A stretch of DNA of 64,000 nucleotides from NCBI RefSeq assembly GCF_014649735.1, contig NZ_BMTP01000009.1, positions 62,001-126,000 on the forward strand, written 5' to 3'. The translations under genes and the position numbers were made by a program. The notes below the pieces were generated by a model. The model was not told where the DNA came from. It saw only the letters and a program-made list of their open reading frames with translations, and did no database searches. Of this stretch, positions 52,763 to 62,419 are shown piece after piece. The stretch comes from Streptomyces lavendofoliae. GTDB lineage: Bacteria; Actinomycetota; Actinomycetes; Streptomycetales; Streptomycetaceae. Positions within the stretch are counted from its first letter, which is position 1; every line of letters starts with the position of its first letter.

Positions 52763-54010
52763 TCAGTTGCCGACGCGGCGGCGGACGTCCTGGAACGCGG
52801 TGTAGTTGGCGATCAGCTCGATCCGCCCGGGCGGGGAGAGCTGCACGGCCTCGTCGACGGTCTCGCAGACCCGGAAGTCCAGGCCGGCGACCTCGAGTCG
52901 CACCGCGAGGTCAAGCCGACGGTCGCCGATGACCACGATCGGGTGCCCGGCCAGCCGTGTGTAGTCCACGTCCCACAGCCAGGACGTGTCCGTGCCGTCC
53001 GCGCCGCGGGCGTTGACGGACAGGATGACCGGCGTCGGCGGCGGGTCGATCAGCGAGAACGTCTCGAGCCAGCCCGCCGGGTTCTTCGCCAGCAGCAGCC
53101 GCAGGTCGCGGCCCTGGAAGGAGACCACGTCGTACCGGCCGGCCACCGCCTGCACCTGGTACATGCGCTCCAGCGCCACCTGCGGAGGTACGCCGAACAC
53201 GGCCGCGACGGCGGCGGAGGTCGCGGCGTTCGCCCGGTTGGCGCGGCCCGGCAGCTGGAGGTGGATCGGCCAGGCCGAACCGTGCGGGTCCAGGACGTGG
53301 TCGCCGCTGAGCGCCCAGCTCGGGGCGGGGCGCCGGAAGCCGCACTCACCGCAGAACCAGTCGTCGCCGGGGCGCTGCATCACACCGCCGCAGGCGGGGC
53401 ACGACCAGGCGTCGTCCTTCCACTCCTGACCGGCCGCCACCCACACGACGTTGGCCGAGGAGGACGCGGCCCAGACGACCAGCGGGTCGTCGGCGTTGGC
53501 GATGACGACCGCCTTCGTGCCGGACAGCCCCTCGCGCCACTTCTCGGCGAGCATCCGTGTCTCGGCGGCGCGGTCGAGCTGGTCGCGGGAGAGGTTGAGC
53601 AGCGCGATCGCCTTCGGCGCCACGTCGCGAGCGACGCCGGCGAGGTACTTCTCGTCGACCTCGATCACGCCGTACTTGGCGTCCGAGCCGCCCGCGAGGG
53701 CGGAGGTGATGCCCGCGGGCATGTTCGCGCCGAGCGCGTTCGAGACGACCGGGCCGCTGGCCCGCAGCGCCTCGGCGATCAGCCGTGTGGTGGTGGTCTT
53801 GCCGTTGGTCGCCGACACCAGGACGACGTCCAGGTGCTGCGCCAGCCGCCCGAGCAGTTCCGGGTCCAGCTTGAGCGCCACCCGGCCGCCGATCACCGAT
53901 CCGCTGCCGCGTCCCGCGGCGCGTGACACCGCCGCCGCGGCCTTTCCTGCCGTCACGGCCAGCTTGGCGCGCGGCGACAGCGGCTCAGGATTGCCAGGGT
54001 GTCCTGCCAT
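52763..54010 (-). CDS. murT: Lipid II isoglutaminyl synthase subunit MurT
   Basis: A 415-residue Mur-ligase-like protein. ATP loop VVLVSATNGKTTTTRLIAEA (residues ~62-81), EVDEKYLAGVARDVAPKAIA, a zinc-ribbon insertion with CPACG...CGEC (about 205-228), and a C-terminal DUF1727 part (ANYTAFQDVRRRV at the end). It activates the D-Glu carboxylate of lipid II for amidation with GatD. ATG 54010. murT-gatD is conserved in Gram-positive bacteria and in Streptomyces is probably essential. Confidence 0.96.
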   Translation of the reverse strand: MAGHPGNPEPLSPRAKLAVTAGKAAAAVSRAAGRGSGSVIGGRVALKLDPELLGRLAQHLDVVLVSATNGKTTTTRLIAEALRASGPVVSNALGANMPAGITSALAGGSDAKYGVIEVDEKYLAGVARDVAPKAIALLNLSRDQLDRAAETRMLAEKWREGLSGTKAVVIANADDPLVVWAASSSANVVWVAAGQEWKDDAWSCPACGGVMQRPGDDWFCGECGFRRPAPSWALSGDHVLDPHGSAWPIHLQLPGRANRANAATSAAVAAVFGVPPQVALERMYQVQAVAGRYDVVSFQGRDLRLLLAKNPAGWLETFSLIDPPPTPVILSVNARGADGTDTSWLWDVDYTRLAGHPIVVIGDRRLDLAVRLEVAGLDFRVCETVDEAVQLSPPGRIELIANYTAFQDVRRRVGN

Positions 54011-54125
54011 CGTCCTTGTTCCTCCTAGCGTGGGTCCGGGCTCAGCCTATCGAGATCCGGCCGGGCGCCCGAACCGCGCCACCTGCTGAAACCCCCGAAG
54101 CGGCCGGGAACGTACGCTGAGTGCC

Positions 54126-54671
54126 ATGCGAAACCGGCCGATCCCCGGCAGTTCCGGCCATGTACGAGCCATGACTCTGCTCGGCGACCCGGTCCTGCAC
54201 ACCCCCTGCGAGCCCGTCACCGACTTCGGGCCGTCCCTGTCCCGGCTCATCGAGGACCTGTTCGCGACGATGTACGCGGCGCAGGGCGTCGGCCTCGCGG
54301 CCAACCAGGTCGGCGTGGCCTCGCGGGTCTTCGTGTACGACTGCCCCGACGACGAGGACGTCCGCCACCTCGGCCACGTCGTGAACCCGCGCCTGGTGGA
54401 GGCGGACGGGGTGACGGTGCGCGGCCCGGAGGGCTGCCTGTCCCTGCCCGGCATCGAGGCCGGTACGGAACGCTTCGACCGCGCGGTCGTCGAGGGCGTC
54501 GACCGGCTCGGCCGGCCGGTGCGCGTCGAGGGCACGGGCTTCTTCGCCCGCTGCCTCCAGCACGAGTGCGACCACCTGGAGGGCACGGTCTACACCGACC
54601 GCCTCACCGGCTGGCGGCGGGCCCGTGCCCTGCGCGCGGCGGGCCGCGCCTCCTGGGCCAAGGCCCGCTGA
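54126..54671 (+). CDS. def: Peptide deformylase
   Basis: A 181-residue metalloprotease that removes formyl from nascent proteins. All three motifs are intact: GVGLAANQVG (residues ~55-64), EGCLSLPG (metal Cys) and QHECDHLEG (HExxH). The start ATG 54126 (MRNRPIPGSSGHVRAMTLLG) adds ~15 residues before the core; ATG 54171 is a shorter alternative. It is convergent with the TetR gene across ~50 bp. Confidence 0.96.
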   Translation: MRNRPIPGSSGHVRAMTLLGDPVLHTPCEPVTDFGPSLSRLIEDLFATMYAAQGVGLAANQVGVASRVFVYDCPDDEDVRHLGHVVNPRLVEADGVTVRGPEGCLSLPGIEAGTERFDRAVVEGVDRLGRPVRVEGTGFFARCLQHECDHLEGTVYTDRLTGWRRARALRAAGRASWAKAR

Positions 54672-54721
54672 CCGGGGGACCCCGGCGGCCGGCAGCCGCG
54701 CCGGCGTCCGGCCGGACCCGG

Positions 54722-55375
54722 TCAGAACCCGGGGCTGTCCACCCTGTCGTCGACCCGCTCCAGGCGGCCCCAGAGCAGGTCCGCCAGGCCCCGCACCAAC
54801 TCCGCCCGGGTGCAGGGGCGTTCGCCGAGCCACCAGTCGCCCGCGGCGTGCATCATCCCGACGATGCCGTGGCCCCACACCCGGGCCAGCACCTCGCTGT
54901 CCGGCCCCAGGTCGACGCGTTCGGCGATCACCCGGGCCAGCTCCTCGCCCATGCGGCGCAGTACGGGCGCGGAGTGGCGTCCCGTGTCGAAGCCGTGCTC
55001 CGGCTGCTGTCCGCCGCCGGTCTCCTCCGACGGGTGCATCAGGAACCGGTACACCTGCGGCCGGGCCTCGATGGCGGCCAGGTACGTGTCGAGCGTCGCC
55101 TCCACCCGCCGGCGCCGGTCGGCGGGCGCGTCGAGCGCCGAGCGCAGGTTGGCCAGCAGGGCGTCCGTGTGGCGCGTCGCGAGCGCGCGGTACAGTCCGC
55201 CCTTGTCGCCGAAGTGCCGGTACAGGATCGGCTTGGTGATGCCCGCCTCCGCCGCGATGGCGTTCATGGACGCCTGCGGCCCGTCGCGGAGGACCACGCG
55301 GTCGGCGGCCTCGAGCAGCTCGCGTCGCCGTTGGTCGGCCGACCGCTGCTGCTCGGTCCGGTGTGTGGTCTCCAT
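54722..55375 (-). CDS. TetR family transcriptional regulator
   Basis: A 217-residue TetR protein: helix-turn-helix in residues ~18-62 (MNAIAAEAGITKPILYRHFG), then a helical ligand domain containing VEATLDTYLAAIEARPQVYR and GHGIVGMMHAAGDWWLG, the latter typical of fatty-acid-related regulators. It is divergent from an acyl-CoA dehydrogenase gene; the 135-bp interval carries several GTAAC half-sites. ATG 55375 is the start. Likely ligand: an acyl-CoA. Confidence 0.93.
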   Translation of the reverse strand: METTHRTEQQRSADQRRRELLEAADRVVLRDGPQASMNAIAAEAGITKPILYRHFGDKGGLYRALATRHTDALLANLRSALDAPADRRRRVEATLDTYLAAIEARPQVYRFLMHPSEETGGGQQPEHGFDTGRHSAPVLRRMGEELARVIAERVDLGPDSEVLARVWGHGIVGMMHAAGDWWLGERPCTRAELVRGLADLLWGRLERVDDRVDSPGF

Positions 55376-55447
55376 AGCGTGTCTCCCCGCCCGTGCGATG
55401 TCCCTAAGACCCGCGCAACGTAACACCCGGTCCGCCGGGGCTGCCGG

Positions 55448-55495
55448 TTGACAGCGTCTACTTACCGGTAACAGACTGCGGTTACCGCAAGTAAC
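55448..55495. promoter_or_regulatory. Promoter and operators of the acyl-CoA dehydrogenase
   Basis: A consensus -35 TTGACA (55448-55453) is followed by palindrome TTACCGGTAA (55462-55471), TGCGG-TTA-CCGCA (55477-55489) and GTTAC-CGCAA-GTAAC (55481-55495). A -10 could be CAGACT (55472-55477, 18-bp spacing). GTAAC also occurs at 55420. The repeats fit binding by the divergent TetR regulator. Confidence 0.55.
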
Positions 55496-55510
55496 ATGCA
55501 GGGAGGGAAC

Positions 55511-56737
55511 ATGGCCGAGTTCACGTTCGAGCTCAACGACGACCAGAAGCAGGTCCGTGACTGGTTGCACGGGTTCGCCAGGGACGTGATCCGGCCGGCC
55601 GCCTCCGAGTGGGACGAGCGGGAGGAGACCCCCTGGCCGATCATCCAGGAGGCCGCCAAGGTCGGCATCTACTCCCTCGACTTCTACGCCCAGCAGTTCT
55701 TCGACCCCACGGGCCTCGGCATTCCGATGACCATGGAGGAGCTGTTCTGGGGCGACGCGGGCATCGCGCTGTCCATTGTCGGGACGGGCCTCGCGGCCGT
55801 CGGCGTCCTCGCCAACGGCACCGAGGAGCAGATCGGCACCTGGATCCCGCAGATGTACGGCGACCCGGGCGACGTCAAGGTCGCGGCCTTCTGCTCCTCC
55901 GAGCCGGACGCCGGCTCGGACGTCGCGGCCATGCGCACCCGCGCGGTCTACGACGCGGCCAAGGACGAGTGGGTGCTCAACGGCACCAAGACCTGGGCGA
56001 CCAACGGCGGCATCGCCAACGTCCACGTCGTGGTCGCCGTCGTCGACCCCGAGCTCGGCTCCAAGGGGCACGCCTCCTTCATTGTCCCGCCGGGCACCCC
56101 CGGGCTCTCCCAGGGCCAGAAGTTCAAGAAGCACGGCATCCGCGCCTCCCACACGGCCGAGGTCGTCCTGGAGGACGTCCGCGTCCCCGGCTCGTGCCTC
56201 CTCGGCGGCAAGGAGAAGCTCGACGAGCGCCTCGCCCGCGCCCGGGAGAAGGCCAAGGCGGGCGGCGAGCGCGTGAAGAACGCCGCCATGGCCACCTTCG
56301 AGGCGTCCCGGCCGGCGGTCGGCGCCATGGCCGTGGGCACCGCCCGCGCCGCGTACGAGGTGGCGCTCGACTACGCGAGGACCCGCGTCCAGTTCGGCCG
56401 CCCGATCATCGACAACCAGGGCGTCGCCTTCCAGCTGGCGGACATGCGCACCCGGATCGACGCCGCCCGGCTCCTGGTCTGGCGGGCCTCCTGGATGGCC
56501 ACCACCGGCAAGCCGTTCACCTCCGCCGAGGGCTCGATGTCCAAGCTCTACGCCAGCGAGGTCGCCAAGACGGTCACGGCCCAGGCCGTCCAGATCCTCG
56601 GCGGCAACGGCTTCACCCGCGAATACCCGGTGGAGCGGATGCACCGCGACAGCGCGATCTACACCATCTTCGAGGGCACCAGCGAGGTGCAGCGCCTGGT
56701 GATCGCCCGCACCCTGTCGGGCATGCCGATCCGCTGA
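55511..56737 (+). CDS. Acyl-CoA dehydrogenase
   Basis: A 408-residue FAD enzyme: EFTFELNDDQKQVRDWLHGF at the N terminus, AAFCSSEPDAGSDVAAMRTR (flavin/substrate loop), TKTWATNGGIANVHVVVAVV, YARTRVQFGRPIIDNQGVAF and the C-terminal IYTIFEGTSEVQRLVIARTL, where the Glu in the FEGTSE segment is the likely catalytic base. It oxidises an acyl-CoA to the enoyl-CoA in beta-oxidation or branched-chain breakdown. GGGAGGG precedes ATG 55511. It is monocistronic, ended by a perfect 22-bp hairpin. Confidence 0.95.
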   Translation: MAEFTFELNDDQKQVRDWLHGFARDVIRPAASEWDEREETPWPIIQEAAKVGIYSLDFYAQQFFDPTGLGIPMTMEELFWGDAGIALSIVGTGLAAVGVLANGTEEQIGTWIPQMYGDPGDVKVAAFCSSEPDAGSDVAAMRTRAVYDAAKDEWVLNGTKTWATNGGIANVHVVVAVVDPELGSKGHASFIVPPGTPGLSQGQKFKKHGIRASHTAEVVLEDVRVPGSCLLGGKEKLDERLARAREKAKAGGERVKNAAMATFEASRPAVGAMAVGTARAAYEVALDYARTRVQFGRPIIDNQGVAFQLADMRTRIDAARLLVWRASWMATTGKPFTSAEGSMSKLYASEVAKTVTAQAVQILGGNGFTREYPVERMHRDSAIYTIFEGTSEVQRLVIARTLSGMPIR

Positions 56738-56866
56738 CCCGGCGGTCCGCCGGACGGAGCTTCGCCGAAGGCGGCACCGGCGGGCGCACCAACCCCGCTG
56801 CTCCGGGGGCACCGCGTCCTCCGACGTCCAGGTGCTCAGCCCGGAGCACGCGAAGGGTGTGCACTC

Positions 56867-56920
56867 ACCGTCGCGCGGCGGGGCGCCTCCCCCGTGTGAG
56901 GCGCCCCGCCGCGCGACGGT
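56867..56920. terminator. Perfect 22-bp hairpin, bidirectional terminator
   Basis: Arms 56867-56888 and 56899-56920 are fully complementary (start ACCGTCGCGCGG, end CCGCGCGACGGT) around a 10-base loop. It lies between the convergent acyl-CoA dehydrogenase and the sugar-transport operon and can terminate both; there is no T-tract. Confidence 0.85.
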
Positions 56921-56933
56921 GGTCCCGCCGGTC

Positions 56934-57857
56934 TCACTTGACCGACCCGGCCATCACCCCCTGGACGAAGTGCCGCTGGAAGGCGAAGAACACCACCACC
57001 GGCACGATCAGGGAGAGGAAGGCACCCGGCGCCAGGACGTCGATGTTGCTGCCGAACTGCCGGACCTGCGACTGGAGTTCCACGGTGAGGGGCTGTGAGG
57101 AGCTGTCGGCGAACAGCAGCGCCACCAGCATGTCGTTCCAGACCCACAGGAACTGGAAGATCGCCAGGCTCGCGAGGGCGGGCCGGCCCACCGGCAGCAC
57201 CAGCCGGGTGAAGATGCGCCACTCCCCGCCGCCGTCCATCCGCGCGGCCTCCAGCATCTCGCGCGGGATGTCGGCGAAGTAGTTGCGCAACAGGAAGATC
57301 GCGAACGGCAGCCCGTACGCGACGTGGAACAGCACCACGCCCGGGATCGTGCCGAACAGGCCCAGCTGCCCGAAGAGCTTGGCGACCGGCAGCAGGCCCA
57401 CCTGCACCGGGACCACCAGCAGCGCCACCACCGCCAGGAAGATCCAGTCCCGGCCGGGGAACTCCAGCCACGCGAAGGCGTAGCCGGCGAGTGCCGCCAG
57501 CACCACGACGAGCACGGTCGTGGGCACCGAGATCAGCACGGTGTTCCAGAAGGCCCTGGTGATGCCGGCGTTGCCCAGCAGCGCCGTGTAGTTGTCGAAG
57601 GACAACCGGCCGGGCTCGGCCAGCGCGGTCCACCAGCCGCTCGCCGCGTTGTCGTTGGCCGAGCGCAGCGAGGACAGCAGCAGTCCGGCCACCGGGGTGA
57701 TCCACACCAGGCCGACCACCGCGAGGAACGCCTGGACCACGCCGTGGCCCAGCAGGCGGCGGAGCCGGCCGCCCGGCCGCCGGGCCGGCGCTGGCCGGAC
57801 GGGCGGGGGCGGAGCGGACGGCTGGGACGGGGGAGGAGCGGTGACGGTCGCGCTCAT
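56934..57857 (-). CDS. Carbohydrate ABC transporter permease (MalG-like)
   Basis: A 307-residue inner-membrane permease with six hydrophobic segments after a Pro-rich N terminus. The EAA loop, which contacts the ATPase, is IPREMLEAARMDGGGEWRIF (about residues 200-219). The C-terminal VQGVMAGSVK is typical of MalG relatives. Its ATG overlaps the stop of the upstream permease by 4 bp. It is the last gene of the GH13-SBP-permease-permease operon, which contains no ATPase gene; the shared ATPase MsiK is the usual partner in Streptomyces. Confidence 0.95.
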   Translation of the reverse strand: MSATVTAPPPSQPSAPPPPVRPAPARRPGGRLRRLLGHGVVQAFLAVVGLVWITPVAGLLLSSLRSANDNAASGWWTALAEPGRLSFDNYTALLGNAGITRAFWNTVLISVPTTVLVVVLAALAGYAFAWLEFPGRDWIFLAVVALLVVPVQVGLLPVAKLFGQLGLFGTIPGVVLFHVAYGLPFAIFLLRNYFADIPREMLEAARMDGGGEWRIFTRLVLPVGRPALASLAIFQFLWVWNDMLVALLFADSSSQPLTVELQSQVRQFGSNIDVLAPGAFLSLIVPVVVFFAFQRHFVQGVMAGSVK

Positions 57858-59185
57858 GACTGGCTCCTGCGGAAGCGGCGGACGTTGAACACCATGGCGG
57901 GGACGACCAGCAGCAGGAGCAGTACGCCGAGCGCGCTGCCCAGCCCCTGGTCGTTGCCCCCGCCGAAGGAGACCAGCCACATCTGGGTGGCGAGGACCGT
58001 GGCGTCCTGCTGCACCGGCCCCGGCGCGATGATGTAGATCAGGTCGAAGACCTTCATCACATTGATCACCAGCGTCACGAAGACGACCGTCAGCACCGGC
58101 GCCAGCAGCGGCACCGTGATCCGGCGGAACACCTGCCACTCGCTCGCCCCGTCCATCCGCGCCGCCTCCAGCGCGTCCCGCGGCAGCGACGACAGCCCGG
58201 CGCCGATGAGCACCATGGCGAACCCGGTCCAGATCCACAGGTAGGCGCCGATGATCGCCGGCGTGACGAGCGCCGGACCGAGCCAGGAGACGCCCTGGTA
58301 CGGCGGCGCGAAGTTCGCCGCGGGCAGCCGGATCGTGTACGAGCCGTCCGGGAGGTCCGCGAAGCGGTACGAGCCGTCCGCCGCCGTGGTCGCCGTGGCC
58401 ACCGTCCGTCCGTCCCGCACCGCCTCCACCGTCAGGCCCGGCAGGCCGCGTTCGGCCGCGTCGATCGCGCCGGGCCGCCCACCGCCGCCGGGCGTGAAGT
58501 CCAGGTGGACGGCGCCGCGCAGTTCGTGGGGGCCGGCCTCCGCGGTCGACGCGGGCTCGGCCCGTGCCGGTACCTCCCCGGGCGGTACGCCCACCAGCCC
58601 GAGGTTCACGGTCCGGCCCGGTGGGACGGCGCCGGCCGTCCCGTACGACCCGTCCGGGCCCTCGCGCAGCCCCTGGTCGTCCCGGGGCCGGGCGCTCGGG
58701 TAGGAGGAGGCGCCGGTGAACGCGTCGTGCACCCCGACGACCGCCGCGTTGAGGACGCCCTTGTCGGGGTCCTCCTCGTACGCGAGCCGGAAGATGATGC
58801 CCGCCGCCAGGAACGACACGGCCATCGGCATGAACAGCAGCAGCTTGAACGCGGTGGCCCAGCGGACCTTCTCCACCAGCACGGCGAGGACCAGGCCGAG
58901 GCCAGTGAGCAGAGTCGGGGCGACCACGACCCAGATGGCGCTGTTGCGGATGGCGGTCAGGGTGGCGGGGTCGCGGAACATCTCCGCGTAGTTCTCCCCG
59001 CCGGCGAACCGGGTCCCGGTCGCGTCGAAGAAGCTGCGGCCGACGGAGAACAGGACCGGGTACACGACCAGCGCGCCGAGGAGCAGCAGCGCCGGGAGGA
59101 CGAAGGCGGCGGCGATGGCCCGCCGGCGGCGCTGGGCGCGCCGCCGGGGACCCGCGGCCCCCACGGGAGTGGTGAGGGTGGTCAT
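57854..59185 (-). CDS. Carbohydrate ABC transporter permease (MalF-like) with inserted domain
   Basis: A 443-residue permease. Hydrophobic segments occur at ~23-48, 79-105, 110-134 and again from ~304. Between residues ~140 and ~302 lies an insertion, predicted outside the membrane, that contains a SdrD/carboxypeptidase-regulatory-like beta-sandwich repeat: GLPGLTVEAVRDGRTVATAT then ADGSYRFADLPDGSYTIRLP (246-289). The EAA loop is LPRDALEAARMDGASEWQVF (334-353). E. coli MalF also has a large loop at this point, but of unrelated sequence. The insertion may contact the solute-binding protein. It is coupled to the downstream permease by a 4-bp overlap. Confidence 0.93.
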   Translation of the reverse strand: MTTLTTPVGAAGPRRRAQRRRRAIAAAFVLPALLLLGALVVYPVLFSVGRSFFDATGTRFAGGENYAEMFRDPATLTAIRNSAIWVVVAPTLLTGLGLVLAVLVEKVRWATAFKLLLFMPMAVSFLAAGIIFRLAYEEDPDKGVLNAAVVGVHDAFTGASSYPSARPRDDQGLREGPDGSYGTAGAVPPGRTVNLGLVGVPPGEVPARAEPASTAEAGPHELRGAVHLDFTPGGGGRPGAIDAAERGLPGLTVEAVRDGRTVATATTAADGSYRFADLPDGSYTIRLPAANFAPPYQGVSWLGPALVTPAIIGAYLWIWTGFAMVLIGAGLSSLPRDALEAARMDGASEWQVFRRITVPLLAPVLTVVFVTLVINVMKVFDLIYIIAPGPVQQDATVLATQMWLVSFGGGNDQGLGSALGVLLLLLVVPAMVFNVRRFRRSQS

Positions 59186-59189
59186 GTCG

Positions 59190-60511
59190 TCAGCCCTTGT
59201 ACGCCTTGGCCGCCGCGGCTTCGAGCGCCGCCGCGGTCGCCGCCGGGTCCGACGGGTCGCGCAGGAAGTCCTGGAGCAGTTTCCACTCGCCCACGCCCTT
59301 GGTGCCGCCGAACGAGGCCGGTGCCTGGTCCGACATGTCGAAGCGCACCGCGTCGCCGGCGTCGATCAGCGACTTGGCCGTCTCGCGCACCGTGTCGTCG
59401 CCGTACGAGGCGAGGTCCAGCTTCTTGTTGGGGGACAGGAACCCGCCCGCCTCCGCCCACACGGCCGCCGCCTCGGGCGTCGCCAGGAAGGCGAGGAACG
59501 CCTCCGCGGCCTTCTGGTGCTTGCCGTCCTTGAGGACGACGGCCGCGTCGCCGCCGCTGACCACCGGCGCCTTGCCGCCCCCGACCGCGGGGAACGGGAA
59601 GAAGGCGGCGTCCTGGCCGATCTTCCTGCCGAACTGGTCCTTGGCTATCCCGGCGACGAAGTCGCCCTCGTAGACCATCCCGGCCTCCGGGTCGGGGCCG
59701 AAGACCTTCTCCACGGAGCCGGGGAAGTCGGTGCCCAGCGCGCCCTTGGGGCCGCCCGCGATCAGCCTGCCGTCGGAGAACAGCTTGCCGAGGGTGGTCA
59801 GGGCCTTCACCACGGTGGGATCGGTCCACTCGATCTCGTGCCGGGCGAGCCGGTCGTACTTCTCGGGACCCGCCTGGGAGAGGTAGATGTTCTCGAACCA
59901 GTCGGTGAGCGTCCACCCGTCCTCACCGGCGACCGCGAAGGCCGGGAGGCCGGAGTCGGAGACGGCCCGCCCGTTCGCCAGCATCTCCTCGTACGTCTTC
60001 GGGACCTCGACGCCCGCCTGCTCGAACGCCTCGGGGCTGTACCAGACGGTCGACTTGTGGGCGGCCTTGAAGTACAGGCCGTACAGCTTGCCGTCGACCG
60101 AGCCGTACATCGACCACACCGGGGCGAAGTTGGTGTGGACGGCGTTCACGGTCCGGGTCGGCAGCGGCTTGAGCCAGCCCTTCCTCGCGAACTGCTGGAG
60201 CACGCCGACCTGGGGGACCATCACCACGTCCGGGGCGTTGCCGCCCTCGATCTTGCTGCCGACGACCGTGGAGACGTTGTCACCGGTGGAGGTGAACCGG
60301 GTCTTCGCGCCGGTCTTCTCGGTGAAGGCGTCCAGCACCTTCTGGAAGTTCTTCTGCTCGGCGCCGGACCACACGCCGGCCACGTCGAGGGTCTGGCCGC
60401 TGAGCTCCTTGCTCCCGCCGCCCGCGCTCACCGGGCCACCGCCGCAGGCGGTCGCCCCCAGCGCCAGGGCCAGCGCCGAACAGCACGCCATCGCCATCCG
60501 TCGTCGCGTCA

Positions 60512-60515
<4 letters not shown>
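59190..60515 (-). CDS. Sugar ABC transporter solute-binding lipoprotein
   Basis: A 441-residue binding protein. The lipobox is LALGATACGG (Cys24), giving a membrane-anchored lipoprotein. The mature part shows the cluster-B sugar-binding layout: DVAGVWSGAEQKNFQKVLDA, SKIEGGNAPDVVMVPQVGVL, DGKLYGLYFKAAHKSTVWYS and FLAFLATPEAAAVWAEAGGF. Tandem ATGs at 60515 and 60512 overlap the stop of the GH13 gene; GGAGGT precedes the first. The substrate is probably an alpha-glucoside given the neighbouring enzyme. Confidence 0.94.
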
Positions 60516-62203
<1,688 letters not shown>

Positions 62204-62261
62204 CACCCGTTGACCTGTTTCTTCGTGAAGGGGTGCGCGCCATCCGGAGCGGGTAGCGGTT

Positions 62262-62300
62262 ATGCATGCATGTTAGGTAGGGATGCCGAGAGGGTGTCAA
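62262..62300 (-). promoter_or_regulatory. Promoter and palindromes of the GH13/ABC operon
   Basis: On the minus strand a consensus -35 TTGACA (62300-62295) precedes TAACAT (62275-62270) by 19 bp. The palindrome ATGCATGCAT (62262-62271) overlaps the -10. GTTAGGTAG (62272-62280) recurs as its exact inverse CTACCTAAC at 62371-62379. These are candidate operators for a sugar repressor not present in the window. The remaining gap (62204-62419) holds no gene. Confidence 0.5.
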
Positions 62301-62419
62301 CGGTGGTGCACGAAACAGCGAAAGTTGGCGGCTTATGTCCCGCTATGAACCGGTGGTTGTTGGCGTGCGGCTACCTAACAGGTAACTATGTGGCGCTAGG
62401 GGAGCGGGAGAAGGGAGTG

